64,000 nucleotides of DNA from Paenarthrobacter sp. GTDB taxonomy: Bacteria > Actinomycetota > Actinomycetes > Actinomycetales > Micrococcaceae. The DNA is taken from NCBI GenBank assembly GCA_031179305.1, contig JAPSHX010000009.1, positions 62,001-126,000 of the forward strand. Reading direction: 5' to 3'. This document shows positions 26,334 through 34,479 of this stretch, piece by piece. Position numbers and translations under genes: made by a program. The notes beneath the pieces were generated by a model. It had not been told where the DNA came from. It searched no databases and worked only from the letters and a program-made list of their open reading frames with translations. Positions within the stretch are counted from its first letter, which is position 1, and each line of letters opens with the position of its first letter.

Positions 26334-26962
26334 TGACCCTCGAACTCAGCCACGATCACGCCGAGGTCGTTTCCCTCCTGCACCCCTTGGATGCTGGACT
26401 CGAACCAGCCATTGCCAGCCTCCACGCCCGGTTAGCCCGCGATGCTCAACTCACCCACACCTTGGACATCGCTTACAGGGTTGTGGACTCCCCTGTAGGC
26501 AAGCTCCTCCTGGCCGCTACAGATCGGGGTATCGTCCGCATCGCGTTCGAACTGGAGGACCATGATTCCGTTCTGCAGCTCCTGGCAGACACTGTGAGCC
26601 CGCGGATCCTTCAGGCACCAGCGCGACTGGACGATGCCGCCCGGGAACTCGATGAGTACTTCAAAGGCATCAGGACGGAATTCGATCTCACGCTGGACTT
26701 CCGTTTGTGCCGCGGTTTCCGCCTCAACGTCCTGCGCCACCTGCCCCGGATCCCTTACGGCAGCACAGCCAGTTATGCCCAGGTGGCCCAAGCAGCCGGC
26801 AGCCCCAATGCAGTACGGGCCGTCGGCACCGCCTGCGCCACCAACCCTTTGCCCCTCATTGTGCCGTGCCACCGGGTTGTGAAGTCTGATGGGAGTTTCG
26901 GCGGCTACCTTGGTGGAAGTGAGGCCAAACGCGCACTGCTCCGCCTTGAGGCAACGCCATGA
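26333..26962 (+). CDS. Second methylated-DNA cysteine methyltransferase
   Basis: A 209-residue member of the Ogt/Ada C-terminal family with acceptor C179 in LIVPCHRVVKSDGSFGGYLGG. The N-terminal ~45 residues (SLLHPLDAGLEPAIASLHARLARDAQL) are an extra helical extension, not the zinc-cysteine Ada sensor domain. Having two different methyltransferases in one operon suggests different substrates, for example methyl and bulkier alkyl lesions. It overlaps alkB by four bases. Confidence 0.92.
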   Translation: MTLELSHDHAEVVSLLHPLDAGLEPAIASLHARLARDAQLTHTLDIAYRVVDSPVGKLLLAATDRGIVRIAFELEDHDSVLQLLADTVSPRILQAPARLDDAARELDEYFKGIRTEFDLTLDFRLCRGFRLNVLRHLPRIPYGSTASYAQVAQAAGSPNAVRAVGTACATNPLPLIVPCHRVVKSDGSFGGYLGGSEAKRALLRLEATP

Positions 26963-27675
26963 GTGACGACGCCCTGTTTCCGGTGGAACTTCTGCAGCCG
27001 GAAGGGCACGACGCCGGTCCCCGCCTGGTAGCGCCCGGCGCCGTCCATGTACCTGGTTGGCTCACGCTTGAGCAACAGCGGTGGATCGTGGCGCGATTTG
27101 GTGAGTGGACACAAGGACCGGTTCCCCTGCGTGCCGCCACCCTCCCTGGCGGACAGCAGATGTCAGTAAGGACTGTATGCCTTGGATGGCACTGGCAGCC
27201 TTACCGATACACAAGGGAAGCCACGGACGTCAACGGCCGCCCCGTGCTCGAATTTCCGGACTGGATGGTGCGCTTAGGGCGGCGGGCGGTGGAAGCGGCC
27301 TACACCTCCGGCGTTGAAGATGATGAAGCCCTGAGCAAACTGGCCAAGGATTACACACCCGATGCCGCGCTGGTGAACTTTTACGATGACCGTGCTGCCA
27401 TGGGCATGCATCAGGACAAGGACGAACGCTCCAACGCCCCGGTTGTTTCGCTCAGCATCGGGGAGGCCTGCACGTTTCGCTTTGGCAATACGCGGACACG
27501 GACCAAGCCATATAGGGATGTTGAACTTCGCTCCGGAGACCTCTTCGTCTTTGGAGGACCATCACGGTTTGCGTATCACGGTATTCCCAAAGTCCTCCCG
27601 GGAACGGCACCGGACGGTTGTGGCCTCTCACGAGGACGGATCAACATCACCATGCGGGTTACGGGATTGTCCTGA
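26959..27675 (+). CDS. alkB: Alpha-ketoglutarate-dependent DNA dealkylase AlkB
   Basis: A 238-residue Fe(II)/2-oxoglutarate dioxygenase that oxidatively removes methyl groups from 1-methyladenine and 3-methylcytosine. Iron ligands are H151 and D153 (MGMHQDKDE) and H207 (FAYHGIP). The 2-oxoglutarate arginine lies in RINITMR (227-233). These match the bacterial AlkB pattern HxD...H...RxNxTxR exactly. It follows the second methyltransferase with a four-base overlap. Confidence 0.95.
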   Translation: MSDDALFPVELLQPEGHDAGPRLVAPGAVHVPGWLTLEQQRWIVARFGEWTQGPVPLRAATLPGGQQMSVRTVCLGWHWQPYRYTREATDVNGRPVLEFPDWMVRLGRRAVEAAYTSGVEDDEALSKLAKDYTPDAALVNFYDDRAAMGMHQDKDERSNAPVVSLSIGEACTFRFGNTRTRTKPYRDVELRSGDLFVFGGPSRFAYHGIPKVLPGTAPDGCGLSRGRINITMRVTGLS

Positions 27676-27779
27676 TGCCCCGGTGTCATCAAAAGAATGT
27701 CAGAGGCACCGGGCACACTGGCCCTGGAAGCTGAATTACCGTCCCATCGCCTTGGCGGTGTGGCTGCAGAGGAGCGTGC

Positions 27780-28379
27780 ATGAACCCGGATAACGGCACC
27801 ATCGTTGGCGAGGATGGGCTGGCGCGCCCATTGTGGGCCGCCTCGGATCCCCTCATGCAGTCCTACTACGACCACGAGTGGGGAATGCCAGTCCGCGATG
27901 AGCAAGGCATGTATGAGCGCATCAGCCTCGAAGCGTTCCAGGCCGGTCTCTCCTGGGCCACCATTCTTCGGAAACGGGATGCCTTCAGGAAGGCCTTTCT
28001 GGACTTCCATCCAGAAAGTGTCGCAGCCTTCACCGAGGCTGACGTGGAGCGGCTCATGCTTGACGCCGGGATCGTGCGCAACAGGCTAAAGATCAATGCC
28101 GCGATCACCAACGCCAAGGCCACCATTGCCTTGCGCGAAGAAGGGGGCCTGGTGGATTTCGTGTGGTCGTTCCAACCCGACAGGACGCCAACTCCCAGCT
28201 CAATGGCGGACATCCCCACCACCTCCCCTGAATCGATCGCGTTATCCAAGGCACTCAGAAAGAAGGGTTTCGCTTTCGTGGGGCCAACCACCATGTATGC
28301 CCTCATGGAAGCGGTGGGCATCATCGATACCCATCTGATGAACAGCCACCGGCGGGGTACCTCAGGAGTTTGGGCCTGA
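27780..28379 (+). CDS. tag: DNA-3-methyladenine glycosylase I, zinc site altered
   Basis: A 199-residue Tag-family glycosylase that removes 3-methyladenine. The signature LWAASDPLMQSYYDHEWGMPVRDEQGMYERISLEAFQAGLSWATILRKRDAFRKAF spans residues 18-75. Typical Tag proteins bind zinc through an N-terminal Cys (RCxWA) and a C-terminal HxxxC; here those positions read RPLWA and THLMNSHRR, so both cysteines are missing. The fold and the substrate-pocket residues otherwise look intact. It is 104 bases downstream of alkB and may have its own promoter. A dense DnaA-box region begins right after the stop. Confidence 0.9.
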   Translation: MNPDNGTIVGEDGLARPLWAASDPLMQSYYDHEWGMPVRDEQGMYERISLEAFQAGLSWATILRKRDAFRKAFLDFHPESVAAFTEADVERLMLDAGIVRNRLKINAAITNAKATIALREEGGLVDFVWSFQPDRTPTPSSMADIPTTSPESIALSKALRKKGFAFVGPTTMYALMEAVGIIDTHLMNSHRRGTSGVWA

Positions 28380-28790
28380 GCTAGTCCACAGCCCTTGTCC
28401 ACAGAAGTGCGTAACTTTATCCACAGGCGTGGATAACTTCTGTGGACATCCACATACTTATCCCGAAAATCGGCAGCAACCCGGCGATCCCGGCCCCGAG
28501 GTCTGAGTCGTGGACTTGTACCCACTGTGTACCGCGCTGTGGATAGTGTCATAAACTTCACCCAGAGTTCAGCGTTCAGGGATTGCCTGATTTGCCCAAG
28601 GCCCCTCGAGCGATCCTCGGGCTGGCCTTTCCCCGATTCCAAAGTCTCCGTCATCATCTTGAAGAGTTGATAACTTACCCACTTAACAACAACCCCCAAC
28701 CCACAAGTTATCCACAGATGGGGAAAAACATGTGGGTTTCCAATCACGGATCACTGGGTTTCCGGGCTCTACAGCGCTTTCCAGGACCTG

Positions 28791-28827
28791 AACTACACGT
28801 ATGTAAGTTATTAACACTGTTGATAAG
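28791..28827 (+). repeat. 37-base direct repeat, copy 1
   Basis: Begins AACTACACGTATGTAAGTTA and ends in a degenerate DnaA box. It matches the copy at 29010 in 31 of 37 positions. A partial inverted copy of its GTAAGTTATYAAC core lies at about 28664-28678. Confidence 0.75.
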
Positions 28828-29009
28828 CCTGTTGAAAGGCGGCGTCCTGCAGGGTCATTAACAGGGTTATCCACAGACGTCGGCGACAAGGCGTGCTTTT
28901 CCACATATCAGCCCTCGCCGGGGACAAAGTTATCCACAGGTGTGGAGAAATGCATGCCATTCGGGGGATATCTATCATTCTGACGAGCATGCGGACGGTT
29001 AATGCGGCT

Positions 29010-29046
29010 AACTACACGGATGTAAGTTACTCACAGTGTGGATAAC
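29010..29046 (+). repeat. 37-base direct repeat, copy 2
   Basis: Begins AACTACACGGATGTAAGTTA and ends in an exact DnaA box. It ends 34 bases before the start of the GyrI-like gene, so it probably covers that gene's promoter. Confidence 0.75.
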
Positions 29047-29080
29047 GTCTGTGGATAAGCTCCGGGAGTACGGTGTTTCC

Positions 29081-29692
29081 ATGAAAAGCGACTTCAAGAA
29101 GCAGATCCCCAGTTACGGGGCCAAGCACGGCGTGTTCTCGGTGGTTACAGTGCCCTCCCTGCAATTTCTGATGATCGACGGTCACGGAGACCCCAACACG
29201 GCGCAGTCTTACAGGGACAGCCTGACTACGCTGTACCCCGTTGCTTACAAGCTGAAGTTCTTCAGCAAGAATGAACTCGGCCAGGACTATACGGTGATGC
29301 CACTCGAGGCTCTGTGGTGGTCGGATGACATGGAGTCATTCACTAGTACCAGGGACAAGTCACGCTGGGACTGGACGCTGATGAACATGGTCCCCGACTG
29401 GATCACCCAGGAGCACCTGGACGTAGCTCGGGAGACGGTCGCCAGGAAGGGGGATGCCCCGCTCTTGAAGGCACTTCGTCTGGAGCCTCTGCATGAAGGT
29501 TTGAGCGTGCAAACGCTTCACATAGGTCCGTATGACGATGAAGGGCCCGTGCTTGAGGAGATGCACAACAAATTTATACCGGAGAAGTCGCTGACGATGA
29601 CCGGCAGGCACCATGAGATCTACCTCGGCGATCCTCGGCGTACCGCACCGCGGAAGCTTAGGACCATCCTGCGACAGCCGGTCAAAGAATGA
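29081..29692 (+). CDS. GyrI-like domain protein
   Basis: A 203-residue protein from ATG 29081, which follows a cgggagtacgg ribosome site; the frame is open from 29036 but that part is within the DnaA-box region. The sequence MKSDFKKQIPSYGAKHGVFSVVTVPSLQFLMIDGHGDPN, VAYKLKFFSKNE, PLEALWWSDD and LHIGPYDDEGPVLEEMHNKFI are typical of stand-alone GyrI-like (SOUL/AraC-effector fold) small-molecule-binding proteins. Members bind or hydrolyse cyclic or hydrophobic compounds; a gyrase-inhibitor role is shown only for E. coli SbmC and should not be assumed. It is a single gene facing a convergent rhomboid gene. Confidence 0.83.
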   Translation: MKSDFKKQIPSYGAKHGVFSVVTVPSLQFLMIDGHGDPNTAQSYRDSLTTLYPVAYKLKFFSKNELGQDYTVMPLEALWWSDDMESFTSTRDKSRWDWTLMNMVPDWITQEHLDVARETVARKGDAPLLKALRLEPLHEGLSVQTLHIGPYDDEGPVLEEMHNKFIPEKSLTMTGRHHEIYLGDPRRTAPRKLRTILRQPVKE

Positions 29693-29707
29693 CGGAAGAG
29701 GGGTTTG

Positions 29708-30562
29708 CTAGCCAGCGGTGACGCGGAACCAGGTGGCCACGGCCAAGAGGCCTGCCACCAGAACCAGACCGCCGGTCTGCAGCAGCGCCTGGTTCTTGCC
29801 GCGAGGGGCGTAGGCGAGGGCAGCAGCAGCCAGGCCACCTGTGATCAATCCGCCCAAGTGCGCCTGCCAAGCGATGCTGGGCACAAAGAAGCCGATGGCG
29901 CCGTTAATGGCGATCAAGACCCAAAGTTGTTTAGTCTCGCCACCCCGGTGCCGCTGCACCACTAACATTGCACCGAACAAGCCGAAGATGGCTCCGGAAG
30001 CACCAACAACAGCTACGGGCGGGAGCATCGGCGTCATGACGAGATAGCCCACTGAACCGCCAATGGCGGAAATCAGGTACAAAGCGAGGAAACGGACGCG
30101 CCCGAGCAATGGCTCAAGGGCTTGTCCAAAGATCCACAACGTGTACATGTTCAGGACGATGTGAAGCAGGAAACCTTGTGAATGCAGGAACGCGGCCGTG
30201 AGCATCCGCCAGGGCTGCGTGTCCGCAAAGATGTTGGCAAAGGCGAAGTTTTGGAAGACGGCATTGCCGGGCGCAATCCACTGAAGGATGTACACCAGCA
30301 CGCAGAGGCCGATGATCACGTACGTCACCAATGGCCGGCCCACTGCCAAGGCTCCGCCATACGGGGAACGGTATGTCGGCGTCGTACGTTTTTGTTCGTT
30401 GACGCAGTCAACGCATTGGAATCCGACGGCGGCCGCCCGCTGGCACTCGGGGCACGCAGGGCGCCCGCAGCGCTGGCACCGCACATAGGAGGGCCTGTCC
30501 GGGTGCCTGGGGCACACCGGAATATCAGCGGACGGCTCAGCCGACGGAATTCCGTAACTCAT
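29708..30562 (-). CDS. Rhomboid family intramembrane serine protease
   Basis: A 284-residue membrane protease. The N-terminus carries a B-box-like zinc motif (CPRHPDRPSYVRCQRCGRPACPECQRAAAVGFQCVDC, residues 17-53). Six or seven helices follow. The catalytic dyad is the serine in VVGASGAIFG and the histidine in AWQAHLGGLITGG. The oxyanion asparagine region is HIVLNMYTLWIFG. Such zinc-finger rhomboids are common in actinobacteria; substrates are unknown. It is 21 bases downstream of the cyclophilin gene and probably cotranscribed with it. Confidence 0.93.
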   Translation of the reverse strand: MSYGIPSAEPSADIPVCPRHPDRPSYVRCQRCGRPACPECQRAAAVGFQCVDCVNEQKRTTPTYRSPYGGALAVGRPLVTYVIIGLCVLVYILQWIAPGNAVFQNFAFANIFADTQPWRMLTAAFLHSQGFLLHIVLNMYTLWIFGQALEPLLGRVRFLALYLISAIGGSVGYLVMTPMLPPVAVVGASGAIFGLFGAMLVVQRHRGGETKQLWVLIAINGAIGFFVPSIAWQAHLGGLITGGLAAAALAYAPRGKNQALLQTGGLVLVAGLLAVATWFRVTAG

Positions 30563-30583
30563 GGGCTCTGGTTCAGCGTGCGA

Positions 30584-31126
30584 CTAGAGCTGTTCGATGT
30601 CGATGCTATTGATGACGACGTCCTCGACCGGGCGGTCACCCATGCCGGTGCGAACGGACTCAATGGCATCCACAACCTTGCGGGATTCCTCATCTGTCAC
30701 CTCGCCGAAGATGCTGTGCTTGCCGAACAGCCAGTCGGTGTTCACGGTGGTGATGAAGAACTGTGAACCGTTGGTCCCCTTACCCATCTGGATGCCAGCA
30801 TTAGCCATAGCAAGCTTGTACGGAGCGTTGAAGGTAAGTTCCGGGTGGATTTCGTCGTCGAACTGGTAGCCCGGGCCGCCCACGCCGCGTCCCAGGGGAT
30901 CGCCTGCCTGGATCATGAAGTCCTTGATGATCCGGTGGAAGATAGTGCCGTTGTAAAGGGGGGTGCCGGTCTTGTCTTCGCCGGTTTCCGGGTGGTTCCA
31001 AGACTTTTCGCCCGTGGCCAGGCCAACGAAGTTGGCGACGGTCTTGGGGGCGTGGTTGCCGAAGAGGTCAACCTTGATGTCGCCGAGGCTCGTGTGGATC
31101 GTTGCTTTTGCGGTTGCGATGGTCAT
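30584..31126 (-). CDS. ppiA: Cyclophilin-type peptidyl-prolyl isomerase
   Basis: A 180-residue cytoplasmic cyclophilin that speeds proline isomerisation in protein folding. Catalytic-site residues are in FHRIIKDFMIQAGDP (the conserved Arg and Phe), GSQFFITT and WLFGKHSIFGEV. There is no signal peptide. ATG 31126 was chosen for fold integrity; the frame stays open further upstream to 31642 but that is antisense to the next gene. It is divergent from the helical-repeat protein gene. Confidence 0.95.
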   Translation of the reverse strand: MTIATAKATIHTSLGDIKVDLFGNHAPKTVANFVGLATGEKSWNHPETGEDKTGTPLYNGTIFHRIIKDFMIQAGDPLGRGVGGPGYQFDDEIHPELTFNAPYKLAMANAGIQMGKGTNGSQFFITTVNTDWLFGKHSIFGEVTDEESRKVVDAIESVRTGMGDRPVEDVVINSIDIEQL

Positions 31127-31280
31127 GGGAACATTCTTCCATGCAGGGTCAACGCCCGTCGGGCTGTAAAGCCGGTTCCGCGCTCGGTGAAATCCGGGAC
31201 GAACTCGATCAGATGAATAGCCGGTGTTCCACAAGCGACGTAGGCTAGCAACAAACGAGCATGTGTATCGGGAGGTAGTT

Positions 31281-32255
31281 GTGAAGAAATCAGACCGTAT
31301 TGCCCGCGAACTCGAACAATCAGTAACGGTCGGTGTGGATAACGCCCGCGACTGGGCTGCACCGCGTGTGGAAGCAGCCGTCAATTGGGCTGTTCCGCGT
31401 ATCCAGCACGGCATTGACACCGCTTCCCCCAAGATCCAAGAGGGGCTGAAGTCCGCTGCGCACAACCTCGCCGACGGCGTTGCAGTTGTTACGCCGCGGA
31501 TCCAGGACGGATTGGCGCACCTCGCGCCGAAGATCCATGACGTAGTTGAAGATGCGACGCCCAAGATCCAGGATGCGCTCAACAAGGCCACCCCTGCTCT
31601 TGGCCACGCACGGGACAAGGTAGTGGAGGAGTACCTGCCCAAGCTTTCGGACCAGTTGGGCCAGGCCTCGGTAGCCGTCCATCACGTCCTCGAGAACGCT
31701 CCTGCACAGGTTGACGCCGTGGCGCAGAAGCTGGTTGATTCCGGTGTTGTCCACAGCGTCCAAGAGCAGGCTCAGGCCACCGGCAAGCAGATCAAGGCAG
31801 TTACTGACCAGGCCAGCAAGGCCGTTTCCACCGCGCTAGTGAAGGAACAACCCAAGCCCAAGAAGCGCGGTTGGTTGATCGTCACAGTTCTTGCTGCCGC
31901 GGCTGCTGCCGGCGTTGCCGCTTGGAAGGCTTCCAAGCCAGTTGAGGATCCGTGGAAGACGCCTTCTCCGGTCACACCCACGCCCGCTCCTGTTCCTGCA
32001 ACGAGCACCACTCCGGCTCCGGCCGATGCCTCTGCGACGGTCACAGCCACGGTTGCTGAGCCGAAAGCCTCGGACATCACGCCGGAGGAAGCCGAAGCTG
32101 AAGTCGAGCAGGCAACCAAGGACGCTTTCAAGAACGTTGAGGATTCCACCGAAAAGGTGGCCACCGATGCCAAGACTGCCGTCAAGAACATTGCGGCCAG
32201 CCTGCACAAGGACACTGATGGCAAGGACACTGACGCCAAAGGTGCACAAAACTAG
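31281..32255 (+). CDS. Membrane protein with 11-residue amphipathic repeats
   Basis: A 324-residue protein from GTG 31281, with ggaggtag seven bases upstream. Residues 28-115 are built from about eight 11-residue units starting with Pro (PRIQHGIDTAS, PKIQEGLKSAA, PRIQDGLAHLA, PKIHDVVEDAT, PKIQDALNKAT), a pattern like apolipoprotein or LEA helices that lie on membrane surfaces. A basic segment KEQPKPKKRGW leads to a single membrane helix (about 196-213), followed by a Pro/Thr-rich linker and a charged Ala/Lys/Glu C-terminus. I know no function; a role in membrane binding or stress is suggested only by the repeat type. Confidence 0.78.
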   Translation: MKKSDRIARELEQSVTVGVDNARDWAAPRVEAAVNWAVPRIQHGIDTASPKIQEGLKSAAHNLADGVAVVTPRIQDGLAHLAPKIHDVVEDATPKIQDALNKATPALGHARDKVVEEYLPKLSDQLGQASVAVHHVLENAPAQVDAVAQKLVDSGVVHSVQEQAQATGKQIKAVTDQASKAVSTALVKEQPKPKKRGWLIVTVLAAAAAAGVAAWKASKPVEDPWKTPSPVTPTPAPVPATSTTPAPADASATVTATVAEPKASDITPEEAEAEVEQATKDAFKNVEDSTEKVATDAKTAVKNIAASLHKDTDGKDTDAKGAQN

Positions 32256-32298
32256 AACCTGACTTACGGCCTCGGACGTGGGCCGTCAAGTCAAATAA

Positions 32299-32332
32299 TG
32301 AAGGGACCTCGGCTACTGCCGGGGTCCCTTCA
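32299..32332. terminator. Terminator after the helical-repeat gene
   Basis: TGAAGGGACC-TCGG and CCGG-GGTCCCTTCA form a long stem with a six-base loop, 43 bases after the stop codon. An A-rich stretch before it allows use from the other side as well. Confidence 0.78.
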
Positions 32333-32396
32333 ATGTTGGCCGGGTTGTCATCAAAGCCTCCCTCGGAGGCGCCGCCCGAGTGTTAGATTTGAGGGG

Positions 32397-33272
32397 ATGT
32401 CAGCCGATAAACCCCTTGCGGGTGCCCTCCAGGATGTCCCGGAACCTCCGGGCGTGTCCATCGTCATCCCGGCGTATAACGAGGAAAGCGTCATTCGCCA
32501 GTGCCTCATCGCTGCCATCTACCAGTCTGTTCCCGCCGAAGAGATCATCGTGGTGGACAACCTGTCCACGGATCGTACGGCCAGGATCGTACGCCAGATG
32601 CAACAGGAGTATCCCGAGAGCCCCATCATTCTCCTGCGGCAGGAAGCCACCCAGGGCCTGATCCCCACACGTAACCATGGCCTGAACAACGCCACCGGGG
32701 AGGTGGTGGGCCGCATTGATGCTGACTCAGTCCTTGAACCGGATTGGGTGGAACAGGTTCAAAAAGCTTTCATGGACCCGTCCATCGCCGCAGCCACGGG
32801 TCCAGTGGTCTACTACGACATGCCGATGCGCCGGTTCGGGCTAAAAGCTGACGACAAGATGCGGCAGCTCATGCTCCGCTTGGCCAAGCACCAGTACCAC
32901 TTCCTCTTTGGCTCCAACATGGCACTTCGCCGCACGGCGTGGGAAACCATACGTCATGAGGCCTGCCTTGATCCCAAGGACGAGATGCACGAGGACATCG
33001 ATCTTTCCTTACATCTGTTCGAGCACGACCTCAAGGTGCAGTACCTTCCGCAGATGGTGTCCGGCATGTCTGCCCGGCGGCTCGAGGACTCACCGCGGGA
33101 CTACCGCTACTACGTCCAGCGTTTTGATCGGACGTACAAGGCACATAACGTCAAGAAGATGGCCTTGAAGGCGCCTATGGTGGTGTTCTTCTCGGTGTAC
33201 TTCCCGGCAAAGTTGCTGCGCGCCATCCACACGGCCAACTCTGCACAAGGGGCCCGCCGCGGCGGTGTATAA
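32397..33272 (+). CDS. Family 2 glycosyltransferase
   Basis: A 291-residue soluble GT-A enzyme. The nucleotide-sugar fold begins VSIVIPAYNEESVIRQCL (residues 20-37), with VVDNLSTDRTARIV next, the metal-binding DxD in GRIDADSVLEPDWV and the acceptor-base region DPKDEMHEDIDLSLHLFEHD. There are no clear membrane helices, although the C-terminus (MVVFFSVYFPAKLLRA) may bind the membrane. Donor and acceptor cannot be told. The start is ATG 32397 after a gaggggatg context. It is isolated between a terminator and a convergent transporter gene. Confidence 0.9.
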   Translation: MSADKPLAGALQDVPEPPGVSIVIPAYNEESVIRQCLIAAIYQSVPAEEIIVVDNLSTDRTARIVRQMQQEYPESPIILLRQEATQGLIPTRNHGLNNATGEVVGRIDADSVLEPDWVEQVQKAFMDPSIAAATGPVVYYDMPMRRFGLKADDKMRQLMLRLAKHQYHFLFGSNMALRRTAWETIRHEACLDPKDEMHEDIDLSLHLFEHDLKVQYLPQMVSGMSARRLEDSPRDYRYYVQRFDRTYKAHNVKKMALKAPMVVFFSVYFPAKLLRAIHTANSAQGARRGGV

Positions 33273-33290
33273 ACGCCCGACGCCGGTGCC

Positions 33291-34199
33291 TCAGTCTGTG
33301 CCAAGCTCGGCCAGGCGCTGGTCTGGTTCCGGCCGCCCACGCCGTTGACCGGCGACAACTACTGCCAGTCCCACAAGGATCAGTGCCAAACCCGCATACG
33401 TGCCGGCAGGCAAGGTTTCACTCAGGAAAACCGCGGCCAGGATTGCCGCACCGGGAATCTCCAGCAGGATGATCATGGACACCAGCAACGGGCTCATGGT
33501 GGCCAGCAAATGGTTGAACGCCGTGTGCCCCACCAGCTGCGCACAGACGGTGATGGCAATAATGCCAAGCCAACCGCCGGCGTCGAACCCTATGAGCGGC
33601 TGACCGCTGAACAAAGCCAGCACGGCCACTATCGCCGCGCACATTCCGTAACACAGCGTGGTGTACGTTCCCGTGCCCATGGACTGGCGAGCCTTGCCGC
33701 CAGCAATTGTGTAGAGCCCAGCTAAGGCACCGCCAGCGAGGGCCAGGAGGTCACCCAGCAGCGCGTCCGGGGATGAACCCATGTCGAAGCCTGTAATGGC
33801 CACAACACCGCCGAACGCGATGCCCAAGCCCACGAGGACCGGCCACCTGTGCCGAGTACCGCGGAACAACTGGAAAACGGCGATCCACCCCGACTGCAGG
33901 CATACCAACGCGGTGGCAGCGGCCACAGACGTCAGCTGCAGTGCCGTGATGAAGCATGCGAAGTGGAACGCAAGTGCCACGGCGGCGACGGCCGACCACC
34001 CAAATTCACGCCGCGTGATCTTCCCGAATACTTTCGGCTCCCGGATGACCGCCGGGGCTGCCATTACTACGGCACCAATAGCGTTGCGCCAGAAGGCGAT
34101 AGCCAACGCCGTCACTGAGGTGGCACCAAGTGTGCCGGCAATAAGCGGTCCGGAGGACGCCACGCCAAGAACACCGAGCGCGGCAATGAGAAGGGTCAC
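33291..34199 (-). CDS. EamA/DMT superfamily transporter
   Basis: A 302-residue membrane protein with ten helices made of two EamA repeats (about residues 1-135 and 150-285). The first repeat has ALAIAFWRNAIGAVVMAAPA and ITALQLTSVAAATALVCLQSGWIAVF; the second ends SPLLVSMIILLEIPGAAILAAVFLSETLPAGTYAGLALILVGLAVVV. Such proteins export metabolites or amino acids; the substrate is unknown. It starts with GTG 34199. Confidence 0.92.
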   Translation of the reverse strand: MTLLIAALGVLGVASSGPLIAGTLGATSVTALAIAFWRNAIGAVVMAAPAVIREPKVFGKITRREFGWSAVAAVALAFHFACFITALQLTSVAAATALVCLQSGWIAVFQLFRGTRHRWPVLVGLGIAFGGVVAITGFDMGSSPDALLGDLLALAGGALAGLYTIAGGKARQSMGTGTYTTLCYGMCAAIVAVLALFSGQPLIGFDAGGWLGIIAITVCAQLVGHTAFNHLLATMSPLLVSMIILLEIPGAAILAAVFLSETLPAGTYAGLALILVGLAVVVAGQRRGRPEPDQRLAELGTD

Positions 34200-34297
34200 G
34201 GATCTACCCTAGTGCGGCGGGGAGGCGCGGCAGTTCCGGGCCAGCAGTGCTTTTCCTGTTGGTCTACAACCCGCAAATGGGTGCGGTCCTTAAAAGC

Positions 34298-34329
34298 AAA
34301 AGTCCCGGTCATTTCTGACCGGGACTTTT
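34298..34329 (-). terminator. Terminator of the tRNA-Ala transcript
   Basis: AAAAGTCCCGGTCA and TGACCGGGACTTTT pair around a TTTC loop, with A- and T-runs on both sides. It lies 5 bases from the tRNA-Ala CCA end and ends the minus-strand tRNA transcript. Confidence 0.88.
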
Positions 34330-34336
34330 CTTATGG

Positions 34337-34409
34337 TGGAGGCACGGGGACTCGAACCCCGAACCCCCTGCTTGCAAAGCAGGTGCGCTACCAATTGCGC
34401 CATGCCCCC
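34337..34409 (-). tRNA. tRNA-Ala (TGC anticodon)
   Basis: The reverse complement forms a 73-base cloverleaf. Acceptor GGGGGCA pairs with TGCCTCC, giving the G3-U70 pair that identifies alanine tRNAs. The anticodon arm is CCTGC-TTTGCAA-GCAGG, with anticodon TGC. The T arm is CGGGG-TTCGAGT-CCCCG. CCA is encoded at 34334-34336. Confidence 0.97.
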
Positions 34410-34479
34410 ATAAGAAGCAACCCGTCAATCATACCCCATGCCCGGACTGGTATTTACCAATCCGCACCGGGCTCCTCGG

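Larger units (their letters stand above)
28382..29058. other. Gene-free DnaA-box cluster (origin-like or DnaA-titrating)
   Basis: About 680 bases between tag and the GyrI-like gene. Eight exact TTNTCCACA boxes lie at 28395, 28417, 28708, 28867 and 28930 (plus strand) and 28941, 29037 and 29050 (minus strand). Five more differ by one base (28382, 28428, 28446, 28538, 28819). AT-rich patches occur near 28660-28740 and 28800-28830, and two 37-base direct repeats lie inside. This is denser than the dnaA-dnaN spacer in the same window. It could be a DnaA sink like datA, part of the initiation control, or a DnaA-regulated promoter. Confidence 0.75.
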
